Positions 43,493 to 54,915 are shown, counted from the stretch's first letter. The stretch: 64,000 nt of DNA from Diacronema lutheri (GCA_019448385.1 JAGTXO010000021.1:186001-250000); one strand, 5' to 3'. The notes: generated by a model not told the origin, from the sequence alone. Program-made: numbers and translations.

Positions 43493-43981
43493 TCACTGTG
43501 CGGGCTTGCCGTTGCGCCACGCGGCGATGGTGTTGCGGCGCTCCTTGCCGGTCATCCCTGCCGTCGACGGCACGGCCGGCTGGTTCACCTCGCGCAGCGC
43601 GCTCGCCCCGCCAAAGATGTTGTGCGAGTCGGTCTGCTTCACGAGCACGCTCGGCCCGCGCGTGCCGGCCGCCTTGTCGTTCTCCTGCACGGCGTGCTTG
43701 GGAACGACGCTCGGGCGGCCGTGGTCTCGCGCCGCGTTGCCGTAGCCCCCGCCCAGGTCGAGGTTCGAATCGTGGATGCTGCGGCCATGGTCGCCGCGCG
43801 GCGTCGCGCGGGCCGCGTCGCCCGACGTGCCCGGAAAGACCGTCTTGATCGCGGACGCGCCGCTTCGCTGGCTGTTCTCGCGCGCGGAGAAGATGTCGCT
43901 GTCCGTCGGGCGGTACGACGACGGCGCGCGCCGCGGCGCCTCGACCGCCGTGCCAAAGATGTCGTTGTTGCGATGGGCCAT
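43493..43981 (-). CDS. Small protein with NIFG-type motifs, Jupiter/HN1-like
   Basis: 162 residues from MAHRNNDIFGTAVEAPRR (43981), intronless. Composition is balanced and polar, unlike the Ala/Arg shadow frames. Short motifs recur: NDIFGTA, DSDIFSARENS and SHNIFGGAS, and KTVFPGTSG and RRNTIAAWRNG follow. The (S)xNIFG motif is the hallmark of animal Jupiter/HN1 microtubule-associated proteins, which are similarly short and disordered. The match rests on a few residues, so the assignment is tentative. Confidence 0.6.
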   Translation of the reverse strand: MAHRNNDIFGTAVEAPRRAPSSYRPTDSDIFSARENSQRSGASAIKTVFPGTSGDAARATPRGDHGRSIHDSNLDLGGGYGNAARDHGRPSVVPKHAVQENDKAAGTRGPSVLVKQTDSHNIFGGASALREVNQPAVPSTAGMTGKERRNTIAAWRNGKPAQ

Positions 43982-44495
43982 GGTCTGCTGAAAGGTGGCG
44001 CGCCGGTGGCACTGCGCGTTTGAAGGCACGGGCGCGGCAAAACGCCTACGAGTAAAACGGCGAAACGCCTCGCGAGTGTGGGGCATCGTGGCTGTCACAC
44101 TCAGCGACGCCGCCGACTGCGGAAGCGGCGTGCCCATCCCCGCGTGCAGCGGCACGACGGCACTTCTCCTGCGGTGCCGTCGCGTGGCTGCAAGGCAAGA
44201 CCGCATCGCGGCTTCGCGCGCATGGCCGGCCCCTGATCGTCGACCGCGCGCCGCGCGCGCGCAGCAACGCGCCCGCGGCCGCGGCGCCGCCGTCCGCGCG
44301 CCGTTCGCGGGCATGGGCGCCGAGTGGCGTAATCTGCAAGGCTGGCCCACCCTTCACCGTCCATCGCTCGCACGAGCGCGCGCGAGCGAGGGAGCGGACG
44401 GTGGCTGGTGAGCCGCGGCGAGTAGCGTCGTCGTCGACCCCTTCTCTCGCGAGCTTCGATGGCGACGCAAACTTCGCGCACCTTCCAAGCGCGAA
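43982..44495. promoter_or_regulatory. Divergent region upstream of photolyase
   Basis: 514 bp between the small NIFG protein and photolyase starts. No convincing gene. The end adjoining photolyase holds the left arm of a hairpin spanning its start codon. Confidence 0.4.
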
Positions 44496-44516
44496 ATGCG
44501 CGGAGCGAAGTTTGCG
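44466..44516 (+). promoter_or_regulatory. 12-bp inverted repeat flanking the photolyase start codon
   Basis: cgcaaacttcgc at 44466-44477 and gcgaagtttgcg at 44505-44516 are perfect reverse complements, 27 nt apart. The ATG at 44496 falls in the loop. In the mRNA this would place the start codon inside a stable hairpin, which could affect translation or indicate that the second in-frame ATG (44559) is used. Confidence 0.6.
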
Positions 44517-46190
44517 GCCAGCGCGCTCCTCGTCCTGCCGCTCTCGTCTGCTTCGCGGATGGCGTCGTCGTCGGCGCGCGCGAGCCCCGCATACGCACGG
44601 ATCGACGATCTGCACGCGCACTGGCACGACGTGCGCGCGCGCACGCTCAAGCCGCGCGAGTCAGCGCCCGCCGCGCGCGGCGCGCCATCGGGCGCGCGGT
44701 GCGTCATCTACTGGATGTCACGCGACCAGCGCGCGCACGACAACTGGGCGCTGCTGCACGCGCAGCAGCTGGCGTGCGCGGAGGAGCTGCCGCTCCTCGT
44801 CGCCTTCTGCCTCCTCCCCTCCTTCCTCGGCGCGCCCGTCCGTCATTTCGCCTTCATGCTCAAGGGCCTCGCGCAGCTCGAGCCCGAGCTGCGCGCGCAC
44901 GGCATCCAGTTCCACCTGCTGCGCGGCCAGCCTGAGGCGGTGCTGCCCGATTTCGCGGCGGAGCACGGCGCGCATACGATCGTCTGCGACTTCTCACCGC
45001 TCAACATTGCGCGCGGCTGGAAGGAGGCCGTCGGCGCAAAGCTGCCGCCCGCCACGCGGCTCGTCGAGGTCGACGCGCACAACGTCGTGCCCGCGTGGCG
45101 CGCGTCGAGCAAGCAGGAGGTGGGCGCGCGCACGTTGCGGCCCAAGATTGAGGGGCTGCTCCCGGCGTTCCTCACTGAGTTCCCCCAGCTCCGCGTCCAC
45201 CCAACGCCGCCCACGTGCGCGCCGCCCACACCGGTCGACTGGGCGGCGACCCTCTCCGGCCTCCGCCTCGACGGCGCGGTCGACGAGGTGGACTGGTGCG
45301 TGCCCGGCGAGCGCGCGGCGCACGAGGCGCTCGCGGGCTTCATCGCCGAGCGGCTCAAATACTTTGGCACGAAGCGTAACGACCCCAACGCCGACGCGCT
45401 TTCCAACCTTTCGCCGTATCTGCACTACGGCCACTTGTCGGCGCAGCGCGCCGCGCTCGCCGTGCGCGGCGCGCGCGCGCACGCCGACTCGACGAAATCG
45501 TTCATCGAGGAGGCGGTGGTGCGGCGCGAGCTCGCCGACAACTTCTGCCTGTACAATCGCCACTACGACTCGCTCGAGGGCGCGGCCGGCTGGGCGCGCG
45601 ACTCGCTCGCGCTGCACGCCACCGACCCACGCGAGCACGTTTACTCGGAGGAGGACCTCGCGGCCGCGCGCACGCACGACGAGCTGTGGAACGCGGCGCA
45701 GCTGCAGATGGCGCGCACGGGCAAGATGCACGGCTTCATGCGCATGTACTGGGCGAAGAAGGTTCTCGAATGGACCGTTTCGCCCGCCGAGGCGCTGCGG
45801 ATCGCGAACGCGCTCAACGACCGTTACTCAATCGACGGGCGGGACCCGAACGGGTACGTTGGCGTGGCGTGGTCGGTGATGGGCACGCACGACATGGGCT
45901 GGGCCGAGCGTCCCGTCTTTGGCAAGATCCGTTACATGAATTACAACGGCTGCAAGCGCAAGTTCGACGTCGGCGCGTACGTGCGCGCGTGGGGCGGCGG
46001 CGCTGGCAGCAGCGCCGGCAAGCCGATCACCGCCTTCTTTGAGAAGCAGCCGGCGGGCGGCAGCGGCGATGGCGGCGCGAGCCCGGCGGACGCGCCGGTG
46101 CCACGGCGCGCGACCAAGCCAGCCACCAAGCGTGGCACGTCGGCCGATGCGCCCGCCGCCAAGCGCGGCAAGAAGGGCGTTGCGGAATGA
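44496..46190 (+). CDS. PHR: Class II CPD DNA photolyase
   Basis: 564 residues, intronless. An N-terminal 30-residue stretch (FAASALLVLPLSSASRMASS) could be an organellar targeting peptide; the second ATG at 44559 would remove it. The photolyase domain begins CVIYWMSRDQRAHDNWALLH. Class II hallmarks are clear: SPYLHYGHLSAQRAAL, EEAVVRRELADNFCLYNRHY, WNAAQLQMARTGKMHGFMRM followed by YWAKKVLEWT, and ERPVFGKIRYMNYNGCKRKF. The enzyme binds FAD and splits cyclobutane pyrimidine dimers with light. The C-terminal extension carries a PIP-box-like GKPITAFFEKQ (residues 508-518) and a basic tail (KPATKRG, AAKRGKKG), probably nuclear localisation. Confidence 0.95.
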   Translation: MRGAKFAASALLVLPLSSASRMASSSARASPAYARIDDLHAHWHDVRARTLKPRESAPAARGAPSGARCVIYWMSRDQRAHDNWALLHAQQLACAEELPLLVAFCLLPSFLGAPVRHFAFMLKGLAQLEPELRAHGIQFHLLRGQPEAVLPDFAAEHGAHTIVCDFSPLNIARGWKEAVGAKLPPATRLVEVDAHNVVPAWRASSKQEVGARTLRPKIEGLLPAFLTEFPQLRVHPTPPTCAPPTPVDWAATLSGLRLDGAVDEVDWCVPGERAAHEALAGFIAERLKYFGTKRNDPNADALSNLSPYLHYGHLSAQRAALAVRGARAHADSTKSFIEEAVVRRELADNFCLYNRHYDSLEGAAGWARDSLALHATDPREHVYSEEDLAAARTHDELWNAAQLQMARTGKMHGFMRMYWAKKVLEWTVSPAEALRIANALNDRYSIDGRDPNGYVGVAWSVMGTHDMGWAERPVFGKIRYMNYNGCKRKFDVGAYVRAWGGGAGSSAGKPITAFFEKQPAGGSGDGGASPADAPVPRRATKPATKRGTSADAPAAKRGKKGVAE

Positions 46191-46288
46191 TGCCTTCTCC
46201 GTGGCCAGCATCAGTGCGCACCGGCACCCGTGAGAACACGTGGACGAGTTAGGGGCGCCAGTGCCATGGATGGCATTGTGTGCTCATC

Positions 46289-49200
46289 ATGGACACCAGT
46301 CGTTACTCGAACAGATTTTTGTGGAACGGCCGCACAAAACTAATGGCTGACGAGGAACGGCAACGTTTGCTGCCGCTGCGCGCATTCACGCCGACCGCGG
46401 CGCGGGTGCGCGAAGTGGGCGAGCGCGCGGCGGCGCGGAGCGCCGCCTTTTGGCGCAGTACATCCCACGGCCACGTCGCGCTTGCGTGCGCGTGGGCTGA
46501 CGGCGCCGAGCTGGCGGCCGCGCTGCACGCGCCGCGCGATGCGCGGCGCGTGGCAAGGTCGCTCGCTGCGCTCACTCCCGTGCTCTCGCACACGGGTGAG
46601 GGCGCCAGTCGGCTCGCGCACGTGTTTGTGCCGTACGCCGACGGCGTTCTGCAGGCAACCTTTGCGTCGGACGAGCAGCTCGGCGCAGCGGCGCTCGGCG
46701 CTCTCCCACCCGCCGACGACAACGACGACGACGAGACGCTGATCGTGGGGCGGCTGCTGCGCGCTCTCGGCGGACCGGAGGGCGCGCACGCCAGCTCGTT
46801 ACGCCCTGCCGGCGCGGCACGGCTCTCCGCCCTCCTGCCGCTCGCCGAGTTTGGGCGCGACTTTGACCGCCTGCAGCCAATCGTTGCGTGCGCGGGCGGG
46901 TGTACCGCCGGCGCGTACGCGCGCTTCTGGGCGCCGCAGGCGGACACGCGGCCGGCAGTCGGCGGCGGCGCGGGGCACGACGGTGCGACCAACGCGTCAG
47001 TGCGCGCGCTGCGCACCGCGCCCGCGCTGCGCGTCGTCGCGCAGTCGGCGCGCGCACGCGAGCTCGGCGGGGACCGGCCTGCGCTTGCGACGGCGTCGGC
47101 GCGCGCCGCGGCCGCGGAGGGCGCGCGCGCCGACAAGGTGGGCGATGGCGCACCGGCGGAGGAGGACGAGGATGATCGCCTCGCTGGCGCGCCCGCCACA
47201 ACACCCATCGACGCGGATGGCGGCGATGAGCTTTCTCGCGCGCACCGGCAACGACGGCCGCAGCTTGTGCTCGTCGCGAAGGGCGCGAGCCCCGCGGCGT
47301 TCGCGCGCACCGCGGCGCTCGCGCGCCCGCGCAGCGCGTGGGGCGGCGGCGACGACGGCTCCTCGCGCCCTGCTGTCCTCTCCATCGCCTTCGTGCCATG
47401 TGCGGACGGCGTGCTCGAAATCGGGGCGACCGCCCGCGCATGGCACGCGCCCCCAAACGTCTGCCATGCTTTTTTGCTCACCCAGCCGGCGGTGAGGCCG
47501 GCGGCGGGCGGAGCTGGCGCGGACGGCAATGGAGCGATGCGGCGCGGCGCGCGCGCGTCGGAGGCGCGCGTCGGCGGCGTGGCGGGCGCGTGCGCGCGCG
47601 TAGGCCTCGCACTGCCGCCCCCGGTACGGTGGCTGGGCGGGGTTCCGGCAGGCGCGCGCGCGCGCGCCTCGTCCGCGCCGCCGCGCGCGCGCACCGGCGC
47701 CACGTCGACCGCGGCCGCCGCGCCGCGCACGCCGAACGCTGCGCTCGTGAGAGCGTCGTGCGGCGATGCCGCAGCCCCGCCGCGCGTGGTGCCGGCAGCA
47801 TCCGGCGCGTGCGCCGGCGCTTCGGGCGCGAGCGTGACCTCCGCACCGGAGCCGCGGGCCGACGCGCCAGCATACGCGCCCGCCACGGGTCGACGTGCGG
47901 GCGCTGGCGCGTCACGCGCGACTGCTGCGCTTGGTCCGCGAGCATACGCGCCCGTTACGGACGGCGACGCAGACGCACCCGCTGACACGGCGGCGGCCGT
48001 TGGCGTGGTGACCGGCGCTGCCACCGCCGACTCGCCCATCGGCGCTGCCACCGCCGACTCGCCCACCGGCGCTGCCACCGCCGGCTCGCCCACCGGCGCT
48101 GCCACCGCCGACTCGCCCACCGGCGCTGCCACCGCCGACTCGCCCACCGGCGCTGCCACCGCCGGCTCGCCCACCGGCGCTGCCACCGCCGACTCGCCCA
48201 CCGGCGCTGCCACCGCCGACTCGCCCACCGGCGCTGCCACCGCCGGCTCGCCCACCGGCGCTGCCACCGCCGACTCGCCCACCGGCGCTGCCACCGCCGA
48301 CTCGCCCACCGGCGCTGCCACCGCCGACTCGCCCACCGGCGCTGCCACCGCCGACTCGCCCATCGGCGCTGATCCGCCATCGTTCGAGCCGCCGGCCGCC
48401 GCGAGCGACGCGTGGAGCGACACGTCGTCGCTCCGCGCCGAGCGCGCGTTGGCCCCAGCGGGCACCACCGTGGACGCGGCGGCGGTTGCAGCGGGCGCTG
48501 AGGACGAGTCAGCGGACCCAGCGGGCACCGTGGACGCGGCGGCGGAGTCGGCCGACGGTGCGGCGGCGGTCGAAATCCAGCGCTTTGCGCGCGGGCGCGT
48601 GGCGCGCGGGCGCCACGCCGCGGCCACGGCGGCGGCCACGACCGCGGCGATTGCCGTGCAGCGGAGCGTCCGCGCCCGCGCGGCGCGCACGCGCCACGCC
48701 GCACGTTCGGCGGCGAGCGCGGCCGCGGCGGTCACGCTGCAGCGCGCCGCGCGAGGCCGCGCGAGCCGCGCGCGGGGCACCGCGGCGGCAGCGGCCGTCA
48801 TGGCCGCCGCACTGCACATCCAGCGCCGTGCGCGCGAGCACGGCGCGCGCGCGCGCGACGGCGGCCGCACGGCCGCTGAGGCGGGCGAGGTGCAGGACGC
48901 GCGCACGTCCGGGCCAACCGGAGCGGCCGGCGCGCTCCGGACCGACGACGGCGCGTCCGCCGACGCGCCGCGCACGGCGGCGGCAGAGCAGCCGCCGTTC
49001 GCCGTGGTCGTCGCGGTGGTCGGTGCGCGCGCGCACGGCGAGGCGGTCGATCGCTTCGGCGCGGCCCTCGCCGCGGCGCTCGGCGACAGCTGCGCGCTCG
49101 TCACCGTCGAAGGCGCGCTGCTCGGCGCGCAGCAGCGCGCCGCGGACGCGCGCGCCGCGGCGGAGGTGGCGGCGATCAGCGCGCGCGGGCAGCCACCGCC

Positions 49201-52200
49201 CGCGGGGCTTGTGGCGCGCCTTGTCGCGGGCGCGTGCGAGCACGCCATCTTGGCCGCCGAGCGCCGCAGCTCGCGCCCGACGGCCGCGCGCATGGACGAG
49301 GGCGGCGCTGATGCACACGGTGGCGCTGCGGACGGCGGCGAGGCCAACGTTGCGGTTGTGCTCGCCGGTGCGCCGACGTCGCGCGAGACGCTGGCGACGA
49401 TCGAAGGCGCGCTTGGGCGCGCGCTCACGGCGTGCGTGCACATTGCGCCCGCGCCGGCAACGGGCAGCACGATTGGCGCGGCCGCGCCGGCGGCGGTCGA
49501 CGCGCCCGCCGCGGCGGGCGCAGCTGCCGTACCTGCCACAACTGTCACAACCGCCGTAACCGCTCCAACCGCCGTAACCGCCGTAACCGCTCCAACCGCC
49601 GTGCAGTTCGCGAGCGCGCGCGCGCTGCTCCCCGTGCGGCGCGACCTGCTCCAGCTGCTCGCGAAGCGCGAGGGCGGTGCCCTCCTCCAGCTCGACGCCG
49701 CCGCGCTGAGCAGCGAGGCCGGCGTGCGCGTCGCCGCCAAGCGAACCGCAGCGGCCGTGCGCGCGCGCGCCGTGCAGCATGCCGCCGCGCGCGCGGCCGC
49801 GCCAGCCGCCGCGCGGCTGGCGCGAGAGCCGCGGCCGACGCCGCCGCGCTCGCCGACGGGCGCGGCCGAGCGCAAGAAGGTCGCCGCCGCGCGTATCCAA
49901 AGCGCGGCGCGCGCGCTGCTCGGCGCGCGCCAGATTGCGCGCGCGCGCTTCGCGAGCACGGTGCTCCAAGCGGCTGAGCGCGGGCGGTCGGCGCGCTCGG
50001 CGCTGCGCGCGCGCCAGGCGCGCGCGTCGGCGGCACCCGCCAGCGGTCCGCCCGCCCTCGACGCCGTCGCCGACGCGCGTGTCGAGGTGGCGCGCGCGCG
50101 CGCGGAGGCGGAAGCGAAGGCGGGAAGCCAGGTCGCAACCGCCGCGCGTGCCGTTGCGCTCGTTGCCGCCGCCGACGACGTGCAAGCGCGCGTGGCGGCG
50201 GCGACGGCGCTGCAGGCGACGGCGCGCGGCATGCGCGTGCGCCTGCGCATGCGACGCGCCGCCGTGCGCATCCAGGCCGCGTCGCGCGGGCAGCGCGCGC
50301 GGCGCAAGCGTTCGTTCCTGGCGCACGCGGCACGCACCGCCGCCGCGTCGGCCGCCGCATCGCGCCGCTTGTCCGATGCGAGCATGGCGGTCGCGGCGCT
50401 CGCCGAGCGGCGCGCCGCTCTCGAGCGGCAGCCGCACGCCGACCATGCGCACGAAGTCGCGCGCGCACCGCTCCGCCCAGCGCGCGGTTCGACGGAAGGC
50501 GTGACGCCCCTGCTCACGCCCGAGGCTCGGGCGATCAACCGCGCGACGGGCAAGATGGCGATGCTCTCGGAGCAGCGGCTCTCGCGCGACGCGGCACTCG
50601 GCCGCCAGTTCCGCGCCGGGCTGCGCGCGCGCGCCGCCGCCGCGTCGACGGTGCAGCGCGTCGCGCGCGGGACGATGGCGCGCCTGCTCGTCGCGAGCCG
50701 GCGCAACGACCTCTTGGCTCAGCTGTCGGAGGTGCGCGAGCTCGGGCGCGCGCTCGAGAGCAAGGCGCGCGCGCCTGCGCACGCGCGGCGCGGCCATGCG
50801 CGCGGCCTCGACGCTCACTGGTTGGCGGGCGGCTTTGACGCGGACGGAGACGTGGACAATGGCGACGTGCACGATGGCGACGTGGCGGTGCGCGCGTTTA
50901 GCGCCAACGGCGGCGGCGGGCGCGGCGGCGGCGGCGGCGGGCACGGCGGCGGCGGCGGCGGGCGCGGCGGCGGCGGCGGCGGGCACGGCGGCGGCGGCGG
51001 CGGGCGCGGCGGCGGCGGCGGAGAGGCGGGCGACGCGAGCGCCTTAGGCCGGGCGCGCGACACCGGGCGGTCGCAGTCGTCACTGTCCGACGGCGCGGCT
51101 TTGTCCGAGGCCGCCTTGTCCGACGCGGCGCTGTCGGACGCGGCGCTGTCGGACGCGGCGCTGTCGGACGCGGCACTGTCCGACATGCGCGCCGCGCTCG
51201 ACGGCGCCGAGGAGAGCGTGCGCGCCGTGCGCGCCGAGCTCGACGCGCTCATCGAGAGCGTGTTCGCCGCGACGCGCGTGCAGGCGATCGTGCGCGGCGA
51301 GCGCGCGCGCAAGCTCAGCCCGCCCTCCAACCGCCCGCGCCGCCTATCTGCTGCGTCCGGCCGCGCCAAGGCGTCGGCGCGCGCGGCGGCGGCGGCGGTG
51401 ATGGCAGATGCAGAGCGCGGCGAGGGCGTGCACGGCGGCACCGGCGGCGGCGCCTTTGCAACTGGCGGCGTTGCCGGCGATGGCGGCGCAGCGGCCGCAC
51501 GCGGCTCGGAAGGTGGAACGTTCCTCACCTCCATTGATTCGCTGTTTGTAACGGTGCCACAGATCGCTCGCGGCGCGGCTGGCGCGGCCGGCGAGGCCGA
51601 CGCCGCGCCGTCGGGTTGCGGTGCAAGCAGCGCGAGCGCGGACGGGGCGGCGTCGGCGCCGTTTAACGCCGCCGCGGTGCGCGTGCCGAGTACGTCGTCG
51701 GGCGTCGAGCGCGGCGTGCTGATTGATGGCCGCCGGCGCCGCCTGTCCGCGCTCGGGTACCACCGGCGCGCGTCGTCAATCCAGGCCAAGTTCCGATGGC
51801 ACAAGCTGTCGGCTCTGTGGGATACGGTCGAGTCCCTCGTCTCGCGCGTCGAGGCGGACGCGCTCGAGTCGGCGAGCGCGACGATCGCCGTGACGCTTCG
51901 GCAGCGCAACCGGCAACGGCGCGCGCAGCTCGAAGCGCTCGAGCTGTGCTCCGAGCACGCGGTGACAGTGCAGCGCGTCTGGCGTGGCTTCGCCGCGCGC
52001 GCGTCCGTTGACAAACTCCGCTGGTCGCGCCGAGCGCCGCTTTTGGAAATCGCCGCGCGCGTCGCGCAGCGCCGGTGGCGCGAATTGAGCCGCGCGCGCG
52101 CGCGCCGCCGGTGCGTCGCGCTCGCGCGCGACATCGTGGCGAGCGCGCTGCAGCACGTCTGGGAGCGCGAGCACGCGGCGCTGCGCGCTCGAGCGACGCT

Positions 52201-52702
52201 CCGACTCCAGCGCGCGTACCGAGCGCGCGCGGCCGCCCGTCGGTCGCGCGCCGAGCGCGCGGCGCGCAGCGCGCGCAGGCGGAGGCTTAAGGCGCAGGTC
52301 GAGTGCCACGTGCGCCTGGGGCTCTCCGTGCCATGGCGCCGGTACGTGGACGCGAGCGGCGTCGCCGCCGCGCGCGCGCGCGCCGCCGCGTGGGGCCGCG
52401 CCGAAGGCGGCGGCGGTTTGAACGGCGGCGCTGGCGCTCGCGTCGGCGACGCGGGCGGCGCGGACGGCGGCGGCGAAGACGACGAGGACGACCACGAATG
52501 GCTGGGCGGCGATGCGCGCTCGAACGCCTCGCCGCCGTCCGCGACGCCGAGCGGCGCGCCGCCGAGCGGCCAGCGGCAGGAGGCCCTGTACCGCGACACG
52601 GTCCGCGCGACGCCGAGCGCACAACTCGCGAGCAGCTCAATGAACGAAACACGCGCGCCCGGCGATGCGCGGGCGTCAGCGCGCACTCAGGGCGACGCGC
52701 TT

Positions 52703-52733
<31 letters not shown>

Positions 52734-54853
52734 ACGGGACGGGCGCGGCGGCGGCGGCGGCGGCGCGCGGGACGGGCGCGGCGGCGGCGCTCGTCCGCCG
52801 CGCCGCGTCGATGGCGACCGACGAGGAGGAGGCAGCGTTCCAGGCGGACATCACGGCCTCGGCGATCGCGGCGGCGCAGGCGGTTGTCGCCGCGGGCGGA
52901 TCGGAGGAGGCGGCGGCGGAGGCGGCGGCCGCCGCGTTCGAGCTCGCGCGTGTGCGCGCCGAGCGCGCGGCGCTGCTGGCGCTGCTGCGCGCGCAGAGGC
53001 CAAAGCTCGCGACGCGCAGTGCGGACGGGGGTATCCACTGGGACGCCAGCTTGGAGGCGGCCGCGCGCCTGCTTCGCGGCGAGGGCGCGCGTGGCGGCAA
53101 GGGTGGCGCCGAGCGCGCGTTGAGCGACGAGGAGCGCGCGCTCGCGCATCTGCTCGCAGCCGCCGGGCCCGGCGCTGCCGCCGGCGCGCTCGGCGGAGGC
53201 GGCGGTGGTGGCGGCGGCGCTGGTGGAGGCGGGGGCGGAGGCGGAGGCGGGGGCGCGCGCGCGTCCGAGGAGGCCGCCATACGGAGGTGGACGTCGCGCG
53301 CCGAGCGCGAGCGGCGCGCGCGTCTGGCCCTCTCGCGCACGGCGGCGGTGTACGGCACGGCTGTGGAGCCCGCCACGACCGCCGCTGCCGCCGCCGCCGC
53401 CGCAGCGGTGCGTGGCGCGCTCGCGAGCGCGCGGCCCGCGCCCGTCACGACGCCGCGCGGCCGGCGCGCGCCGGCCGGAGGAGCGCCAGACAGCGCAGAG
53501 CTCGCCCGGACGCTGCCCGGGGCCGGCACGCGCCGCGCGGCGTCGAGCCGCGGAAGGCGCTCATACGCAGACAGTCGGCACGTGGAGGCGGACAGTCGAT
53601 ACGCAGACAGTCGGCGTGTACCGATGCTCGTGCCGCCCTACGCCGCGCGCGCGCGCGGCGCGCTAGGCAGCTCGCCGGGTGGTACCGACGCTGGCGCGGA
53701 CGGCGCCGGCGCGCCCGACACCGGCGACGCGGGCAAGGCGCCGCGCTCGGGCCGGCGCGCGCCGCGCGCGTCGCGCGACAGTGATGAGGATCTGTGGACC
53801 GTCCCCTACGCCTTCCAGACGCCGCCTGTACCCAGGCCGCCCGCCGCGGCGCTCGGGATTGGCTACGCGCGCAGCCCCCGCCACGCCACCGCCGCCACGC
53901 GCGCCGCCGCCAAACCCGCGCCCGCGCGCGGCTCAGGCGCAATGTCCGGATGCTCGCGCGCGCCGGCGCACGAGATCGGCGATGGCGGCGGCAGCCATGG
54001 AATTGTTGACATTTGGCGCGCGAGCGACGATTCGATCGAATCTGCAGGCTCGCGCGTCGACGTGGCGGCGGACGCGTCGCTGGGCGGCGCGGCGGCAGAG
54101 CGCGCGCCGCTGGGCGCGTGCGCCGCGACGGGCGTCGTGCGTGGGTTGTCGCGCGGCGATGCGGAAGGCTTCGCGCTCGGCGAGCGATGGGCGCCGGACG
54201 GCGAGGCGGGCGACGACGAACCCGACGATGGCGGGCTTGAGGTCGTCTGGTCCGATCTGCCCCCACCCTTCCCGCTGCCCGCGCACGCTGAGCGCGTGGG
54301 CGCGCGGCCGTCGCCGCCGCCGCCGCCCGCACGGCATTTGGCGCGCGCGCACGGCGCGCGCGCGCACGCACCTGCGCACGCCGCCGCGCCGCCGCGCCGC
54401 GCGGCAGAGGCCGCGCCCGGCGGCGACGCGGCAAGAGTTGACGGCGGCGGCCACGTCAGGGTCTATCCGCTCCCGCCAGTGCTGCCGGTGCCGACGGGAC
54501 CGGGCAGCGGGCGCCCAGGCCGCGTGTCGCCTCGCGCTGGCAGCGCGTCGGTGAATTTGCACGCGCCGGCGCGGCCATACGTGGCGGTGCAGCGCGCGCT
54601 CGCGACGCCCGCGCTCTCCGCCGCTCTGATTGCATCGACGGTGATGGCGGCCGCCACGGCCTCCAGGGGCAGTGGCGTGGCCACGGGCGGTCCGGACGCG
54701 CCGTTGCGCGGCGAAGTCGAGCTGCTTCGCGCTCTGGTGCCGCCGCCGCCGCCACCACTGTCGACTCTTCCAAGCGTCCCGCGGCCAGTGCCGGCGATGC
54801 TGCGCTCGGCTGCTCCGGTGGCTGCAAGTGGAAACGGTGGCGCGCCGAAGTAA
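46289..54853 (+). CDS. Giant multi-IQ-motif protein with an adenylate-kinase-like segment
   Basis: One frame of 2,854 residues from MDTSRYSNRFLWNGRTKL (46289). No introns seen. A repeat array (residues about 576-692) is followed by many IQ motifs, residues about 760-2000: VEIQRFARGRVARGR, IAVQRSVRARAARTR, VTLQRAARGRASRAR, VRIQAASRGQRARRKR, TVQRVWRGFAARA and LRLQRAYRARAAARR. Between them (about 905-1060) lies a segment like an adenylate kinase without a working P-loop: FAVVVAVVGARAHGEAVDRF, EVAAISARGQPPPAGLVARL and VAVVLAGAPTSRETLATIEG. The C-terminal third is low-complexity. IQ motifs bind calmodulin or myosin-type light chains; IQ plus degenerate kinase domains occur in some axonemal proteins. 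Function otherwise unknown. Confidence 0.75.
48014..48364 (+). repeat. 27-bp tandem array, 13 units, coding
   Basis: Thirteen 27-bp units start at ggcgctgccaccgcc and encode GAATADSPT or GAATAGSPT. The D/G variant follows a D-D-G order repeated three times, that is an 81-bp higher-order period, before a run of D units. The first and last units end in Ile instead of Thr. Confidence 0.95.
50908..51027 (+). repeat. Gly-rich repeat (GGGGGG alternating H/R)
   Basis: About 21-bp units ggcggcggcggcgggcacggc and ...gggcgcggc alternate, encoding six glycines followed by His or Arg. It resembles RGG-like linkers but is purely repetitive. Confidence 0.9.
51083..51187 (+). repeat. 15-bp repeat encoding LSDAA
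   Basis: Reads LSDGAALSEAALSDAALSD and continues with further LSDAA units up to LSDM. Unit DNA ctgtcggacgcggcg is nearly identical in the last copies, so expansion is recent. Confidence 0.9.
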
Positions 54854-54915
54854 GTCTCGGAACGGCGCGCCGAAGTGAGACTCGGAACGGCGCGCCGAAG
54901 TTAGACTCGGAACGG
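54841..54915. repeat. Three 25-bp repeats spanning the stop codon
   Basis: Copies at 54841, 54866 and 54891 each begin cgcgccgaagt. The stop TAA of the IQ protein is in the first copy; the second has tga at the same position and the third tta. The array therefore straddles coding sequence and 3' UTR. Confidence 0.9.

Noticed and set aside
48014-48364. Possible CRISPR or centromeric satellite
   Set aside because: Short 27-bp units in frame within one gene; protein repeat, no spacers.
46303-50706. 1,467-codon minus frame opposite the IQ giant
   Set aside because: Ser/Ala/Pro shadow with no motifs; IQ motifs lie on the plus strand.
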